Assembly: GCA_025617375.2 (NCBI GenBank)
Contig: JAMYGW020000004.1
Span: 248,001-312,000 of the forward strand
Source of the DNA: Acarospora socialis
Lineage: Eukaryota > Ascomycota > Lecanoromycetes > Acarosporales > Acarosporaceae
Length of the DNA: 64,000 nucleotides
Direction: 5' to 3'
Part shown: one piece after another, positions 59,601 to 64,000 of the stretch
Layout of the letters: each line of letters begins with the position of its first letter
Numbering within the stretch: the stretch's first letter is position 1
The notes under the pieces: model-generated
Told to the model about the DNA's origin: nothing
The model's input: the letters and a program-made list of their open reading frames with translations, nothing else
Databases searched by the model: none
Position numbers and translations under genes: made by a program

Positions 59601-60500
59601 AATCAGACGTTCCTTTCCTTCAACGCGTCGAGATCAACTCAGTGCGAGTCAAGCTAGACTTCAAACCTAAACGAGTCAATTATGCCGGCCTACGCTCCGG
59701 TCACACCACCGAGTTCATGAATTTCTTCATCCTAGACGAGGCGGATATGGTCCTGCGGCACGTGATTATCTACGGAGTCTCAGGCTTCGACAAGCTCGGC
59801 AAGACCCTCAACGACATCTGGATGCCGGACGTCAAGCGCAACCAGCTACCTGGTGTCCTTGCCGGACTCGCTCCCGTGAGATCACTGGCCAACGTCGGCG
59901 GCGGCGTCCGCGACCTCGTCGTCGTCCCGATGCGAGAATACAGGAAAGACGGCCGGATCGTCCGCAGCATTCAGAAAGGGGCCCTCGCCTTCGCCAAGAC
60001 CACAACGAGCGAACTGGTCAAGCTCGGCGCGAAGCTCGCAATCGGCACCCAGACCGTTCTGCAAGGCGCCGAGGACTTTCTCAACACCCCCGGTTCACGG
60101 GCCGAAGGTGGACGCGAGGATGCGGAGCTCGACGACGAGGAGAAAAAGCAGATCAGTCTATACGCGGATCAACCTGTAGGTGTGATGCAAGGTCTACGAG
60201 GCGCGTATGCCAGCCTCGAGCGCGATCTCCTCACAGCGAGGGACGCGATAGTCGCCGTGCCGGGAGAGGTGATTGAAAGTGGTAGTGCTGCCGGGGCGGC
60301 GAAGGCGGTCTTGCGGAGTGCGCCGACGATTATTTTCCGGCCTGCGATCGGGGCCAGCAAGGCGATCTCGCAGACGTTGATGGGGGCGACGAACTCGTTG
60401 GATCCGCAGAATCGGAGGCGAGTTGAGGATGTAAGTCTCTTGGTGTGCAAGTCTCTCCTGATGGCGCTGACTCTTGTTGCAGAAATACAAGAAGCATTAG
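53621..60500 (+). CDS. ATG2: Autophagy lipid-transfer protein Atg2
   Basis: Four exons (53621-53782, 53880-59450, 59498-60430, 60483-60500) give 2,227 residues. The N-terminal chorein domain is clear: [54 protein letters not shown] and [10 protein letters not shown]. The long middle contains beta-rich repeats of the lipid-transfer rod plus large acidic, Ser-rich insertions (about residues 95-170 and 330-660). The conserved C-terminal ATG2_CAD region shows [21 protein letters not shown], then amphipathic Gly-rich helices ([45 protein letters not shown]), ending in an 18-base exon KYKKH-stop. Atg2 bridges the ER and the growing phagophore with Atg18 and Atg9 and moves phospholipids. It is longer than yeast Atg2 (1,592 residues) but normal for filamentous fungi. 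Confidence 0.97.
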
Positions 60501-62544
60501 GGGTTGCTCCACTTCGGCATAAGCGTGGCAGTTGGGACACGGGGAGTTGGAGTTTACTGGAATTGGCTTTTCTTTGGGTTTTGCAGCATCGGTGGATTGG
60601 GCAAACATAGCGTCTATGATTTCATGGTTATGTGTCTATATTCGTGCACTGGGGTTTCGGAATTAAGAGGCAAAGCATTTATGAGGTGTTACAAAGTAGA
60701 ATTAAGACTGTATTGTCCAGCCTGTGCACCACGAGACTGGATGTCGCTCCAATAATCGCTTTTCGCTCGCCGTGAGAAAACGTACCCTTTTGCAAGCCTT
60801 TCACCAGGCCTAGACCTCGTGAATGCCTTCATAGGGCAAACCAATAGCGGTGGAGGCAGTTTGGCGAACTAGAAAGGAAGTCTTCTGGAAGAAATTGCTC
60901 TTGGCATGCAGCTAGGGAAGAAGCGAGATGACTTGCATGACGGGCTTGGACTGTACATCGACGACCTGTAACATAGCCTTTCAGCCCTTAATGGTATGAA
61001 GTGCTGCTTAACGGCGATATCTCAAGCCTTCGCCTCGTGTATCTGGTCCCAATGCACCGGTCATCGACGGATTGGGCGGTTGCTATAATGCTCTTGTTGC
61101 GTTGTTGGGAGGTTCGAGGCCGAACGCTGAACATGAGCTGCGTCGATTGCCCATGGGCCGGGTAAAGTTAAGGAGGCTCTTTTGAGGATATTCCATAGTG
61201 GCGGCAGCTGAACCTTCAGCCCAAGCTGAGAACCAAGATCCCCTGTCTCGGGGAGAGTAAGATGTCTTCCGTGAGGCACAAGATTAGCGTGGGGTTTCGA
61301 CAGCCACGCCCGGGCGGTGAGGGTTGGCAGAAACCCTTGTTTGACTTCACAGTTCTTCTTGACGACCGGTTGTGGTGCCGATAGATGACGTGCAACATCC
61401 GGAAGGTGCTTGACGGTATTAGGACGCTTCAGGCTATGGTCAGAGCGCTTGATGGGATTATGTAGATGCCATCCGTTGCTCGGCGGGTCTGCCTTGGAGG
61501 GCTGAACTGAGGAGAGGTGTCCTTCGGCTTGAGGTACCTGGAATGGATATGAAGGCTGTTACACCACAGGCTGGCTGCGGCGCTTATCTGCAATCATTAT
61601 CATTGACTGGCAGCCTTTTTGAGGTCGACAACACCGACCTGGTATACAAGGGCTTCCGTAAGCTGGGGGCTCTTCCATGGGGCCATTACTGTCGCTTCGG
61701 CAGAGACACGGATCGTCTCTTTTCCACCAGGTTGGGTGACCAGAATGGAGGAGAGATATATCTTCACTGCGTCATGCCTTCCTTCTACTCTTATGGTATT
61801 CGTCTCCTGCCCTCTGGGGTCGGTCTCATGCCTTTTTCGTCATGTTCTCTAACGTTATCCATCGTTCTCTCCTCGCTTCTCCCTCAGCTTCTTCTACTTC
61901 CCCGATCCTCATGCTTTGGAAGACGAGTTCTTCTCGAGTATGTCATCCGGCTCTACTTGTCTTAGTTTCTATCCCTTAGTATCTCGGTCTCCTTTGGTGT
62001 CCGGCGAACTTGGGTGCCCAATAATTCCGTTCCTGTCCGCAAAACATCCTATCAGCTTCTGGTACGATTCGGTCACGGGGCCACAATGACGGGATCCATT
62101 GACGATGTGACTGCCACGCTGTGATATCGTGGTTGATTTGGTAGGTGTTCAGGGGTCACCTCAAGTCTCGGAAAAGGGGTTGTCTGCAACGAGGGCAACG
62201 GATACAAGGGAGGTATGGTGGAGAGGGTCAGAAACTGACAGATTGCCTTGAACAGACATCTGATTGAGACCAATACGGCCACTGCTATCGATTCCTGTGC
62301 GTCGAGTACATCGTCCTTGTTGTACTTTGTCTGGTGCCGACCGTGTGCTTGATCTATGAACGCTGATATGCTGCTACATTGAAATTGATGCACCGAAGAC
62401 TGTGTTGACCTGTGAAAACAAGCGAAAACCAGTGCTAAGAAAGCCTCCTCGTGATTGTACTGGAAAATGGGACTCAACCGCACCGGTCGCACCCCTGAAT
62501 ACCTTTGGTGCCTGTGTGAACTATGGGCGGAGGTTGCCAGTATG
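60501..62544. other. 2 kb without a supportable gene
   Basis: It contains a 140-codon + ORF (61543-61965) with a Leu/Ser-rich C-terminus and some minus-strand ORFs. None has a recognisable domain, and nothing resembles a transposon or RNA gene. The right end is upstream sequence of the edge ORF. Confidence 0.45.
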
Positions 62545-64000
62545 AGCTCTGCCAGATGAGGTCAAAAGGCTCCTGACAAAACCTCACCCCATCCTCTTCC
62601 ATCACACCTCCAACTCAGACAGAACCACGAACTCTTCTTCAAACAGTTCGCATCTGACGAGCAGCCCTCAAGCTCAACTAGCACATCAAGACTCTCGAGA
62701 ACTACAAGCCCAGCACTCTTCTTTCGATTGTTCTTCCCTGTCGTCGAGTGAGCTTCTGAGACAGGAAGCTAGGGCATCAAAGCTAAGCGACCGTGAGCGT
62801 TTTCCCACAACACAACCTTACTCGCCTGGTGCTGTTCCTGTCAAAACTCTTTTGTCTTCGCGTTCCACAACATCGACCGTGAATCACAGCCGGGTTTACA
62901 CAAAGTCTTCATCCCAAGCAACCATGCGTGATTCCAGACAACGCTCAGCTGCTGCTGATGGTCGCCACGGTCAAGGTATCAAGTTGCAGAATCCTGAAAA
63001 CTCCAAGGGAAAGGGACCAGACCCTGACCTTTACACTTCCGATCAGCTGGAACAGCTTCAAGTACCACGTCTTGATCGGCCAGATGTCGCCAGTGAAAAT
63101 TTAGACCGACGCGTTCTTAACACTTCCCAGCCTCCTAACCTTCCTGGCAGCCAGCTTTCTGGTGTGGACAACGTCGACTCTGCTTCCAATCCTGACGCTA
63201 CGTTCAGTACATCGAACACTCATCAAAGAGTGTCTCGTCGCAATCAACTTCCGGACAGTCAGCTTAGTGGCAATCAGCCTGCTGGCGGTCAACTTCCTGG
63301 CGGTGAGCTTGCTAGCAGACCACCTCCTGGCAGTCAGTTCTCCGCTCTGAACAACCACAATTCTGCTTCCAAGGTCAGTGCTATAGGGCGTACACAGACT
63401 ACTGCTCAGGGCGCGGAGTCTTCTCTCTCTCAGATTCCTTCAGATCAGCTTCCTCACAGACAAGCTTATACCCGCATGCTCGCTGCTATGGACGACTTCG
63501 ACTCTTTCAGGGCCAGAAGATTTGGAATCACACGTCCGGCTTTTGAGACAGCGGAAGCTCCTCGTACTCAGTTTTTCCACATTTGGGCTCCCGAACATTT
63601 ACTTCCTAGGAATCGAATCATTCCCATTCAACCTCCTGTCGTTGATAACGTTGACCCTGCTTCCCAGACCAGCACCATGAGGAGCATAGTCAAGAAACAT
63701 CGCGACTTCTACAACACCAAAGCAGGAGACAGCGGAATGGTGCTCCAGCCGAAGAGATACCATCCAGTAGATTTCCGTCTAGACTCTCGAAAGGATGCGA
63801 AGGGCACATCTCCGTCCACCGAACCAGCGTCCACTCAGCCTCAGGTCGACTCAGGTTCCTCTGAACACAGCAACACTCAGCTTCAGTCGAAGACATACCA
63901 TCCAGTAAAGCTTCGTTCAGACTCTCAAAAGGATGCGAAGGGCCCATCTCCGTCCACCAAAGCAGCGTCCGGTCAGCGTGGGTCCGATCTCAACCAGGAA
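62545..64000 (+). CDS. Partial Ser/Gln/Pro-rich repetitive protein, runs off right edge
   Basis: One frame is open without stops from about 62545 to the window end (over 485 codons). The first ATG is at 62924 (MRDSRQRSAAADGRHGQ), so the start may be there or in a spliced upstream exon. Composition is Ser, Gln, Asp and Asn rich and disordered. Short degenerate repeats occur (GSQLSG, DSQLSG, AGGQLPGG; and DNVDSAS, NNHNSAS, DNVDPAS). A more ordered stretch lies near 63470-63610: RMLAAMDDFDSFRARRFGI and FFHIWAPEHLLPRNRIIP. Near the edge a block is duplicated: YHPVDFRLDSRKDAKGTSPS and YHPVKLRSDSQKDAKGPSPS. I recognise no family. The long open frame, repeat conservation and codon regularity argue it is coding. 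Confidence 0.55.
63744..63984 (+). repeat. Tandem ~144 bp coding repeat
   Basis: Two copies (starting near 63744 and 63888) encode LQPKRYHPVDFRLDSRKDAK and LQSKTYHPVKLRSDSQKDAK followed by G-(T/P)-SPST. The array may continue beyond the window. Confidence 0.75.

Noticed and set aside
61543-61965. 140-codon + strand ORF
   Set aside because: No recognisable motif, Leu/Ser-rich end, no splice or repeat support; not enough to call a gene.
1-64000. tRNA, rRNA, CRISPR, virus-like or retroelement signals
   Set aside because: No A/B-box pairs, cloverleaf, spacer-repeat array, reverse transcriptase, integrase or capsid motifs were seen by reading; a tRNAscan or HMM run could still find a missed short gene.

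Overview
The window is nuclear DNA from a filamentous ascomycete (Pezizomycotina). The evidence is short GT-AG introns of about 45-100 bp with CTAAC/CTGAC-like branch sites, two HET-domain genes, and a set of conserved fungal proteins (TMA23, THG1, RPB1, SWD1, an Stb6-like protein, RMD5/GID2, TIM10, CSN12, eL20, SEC61-beta, ATG2). I cannot place it below subphylum; Dothideomycetes is a guess. Exon coordinates come from splice signals and frame continuity. For most conserved genes the exon lengths sum to an intact frame.

Layout. 0-7 kb: an FN3/coiled-coil membrane-anchored protein (+), TMA23 (+) and THG1 (-). 7-15 kb: RPB1 (-) and the COMPASS subunit SWD1 (+), divergent from a shared 0.6 kb promoter. 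15-23 kb: a Cys-rich unknown with internally duplicated exons (-), and a nine-exon glycosyltransferase whose long tail carries a VPS13/ATG2-like segment and about seven UIM-like motifs (-). 24-33 kb: HSL-type esterase (+), RMD5 ubiquitin-ligase subunit (-), Stb6-like protein (+), TIM10 (-), and mitochondrial lysyl-tRNA synthetase (+).

33-48 kb is sparse and accessory-like: a BTB protein (-), a decayed alpha/beta hydrolase (-), a compositionally distinct stretch, an SRA/YDG-domain protein (+), two divergent HET-domain genes (at least one interrupted), and a decayed ankyrin gene (-). 48-60.5 kb returns to core genes: CSN12 (-) divergent from ribosomal protein eL20 (+), SEC61-beta/SBH1 (+), and a 2,227-residue ATG2 (+). 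The last 3.5 kb holds unannotatable DNA and a Ser/Gln-rich repeat-bearing reading frame that runs off the right edge.

Shared themes are chromatin and transcription (RPB1, SWD1, Stb6-like, SRA protein), ubiquitin/COP9 (RMD5, CSN12, the UIM-bearing glycosyltransferase), mitochondria (TIM10, LysRS) and bulk lipid transfer (ATG2, plus the ATG2/VPS13-like tail on the glycosyltransferase). No tRNA or rRNA gene, CRISPR array, intact transposon or virus-like element was recognised.
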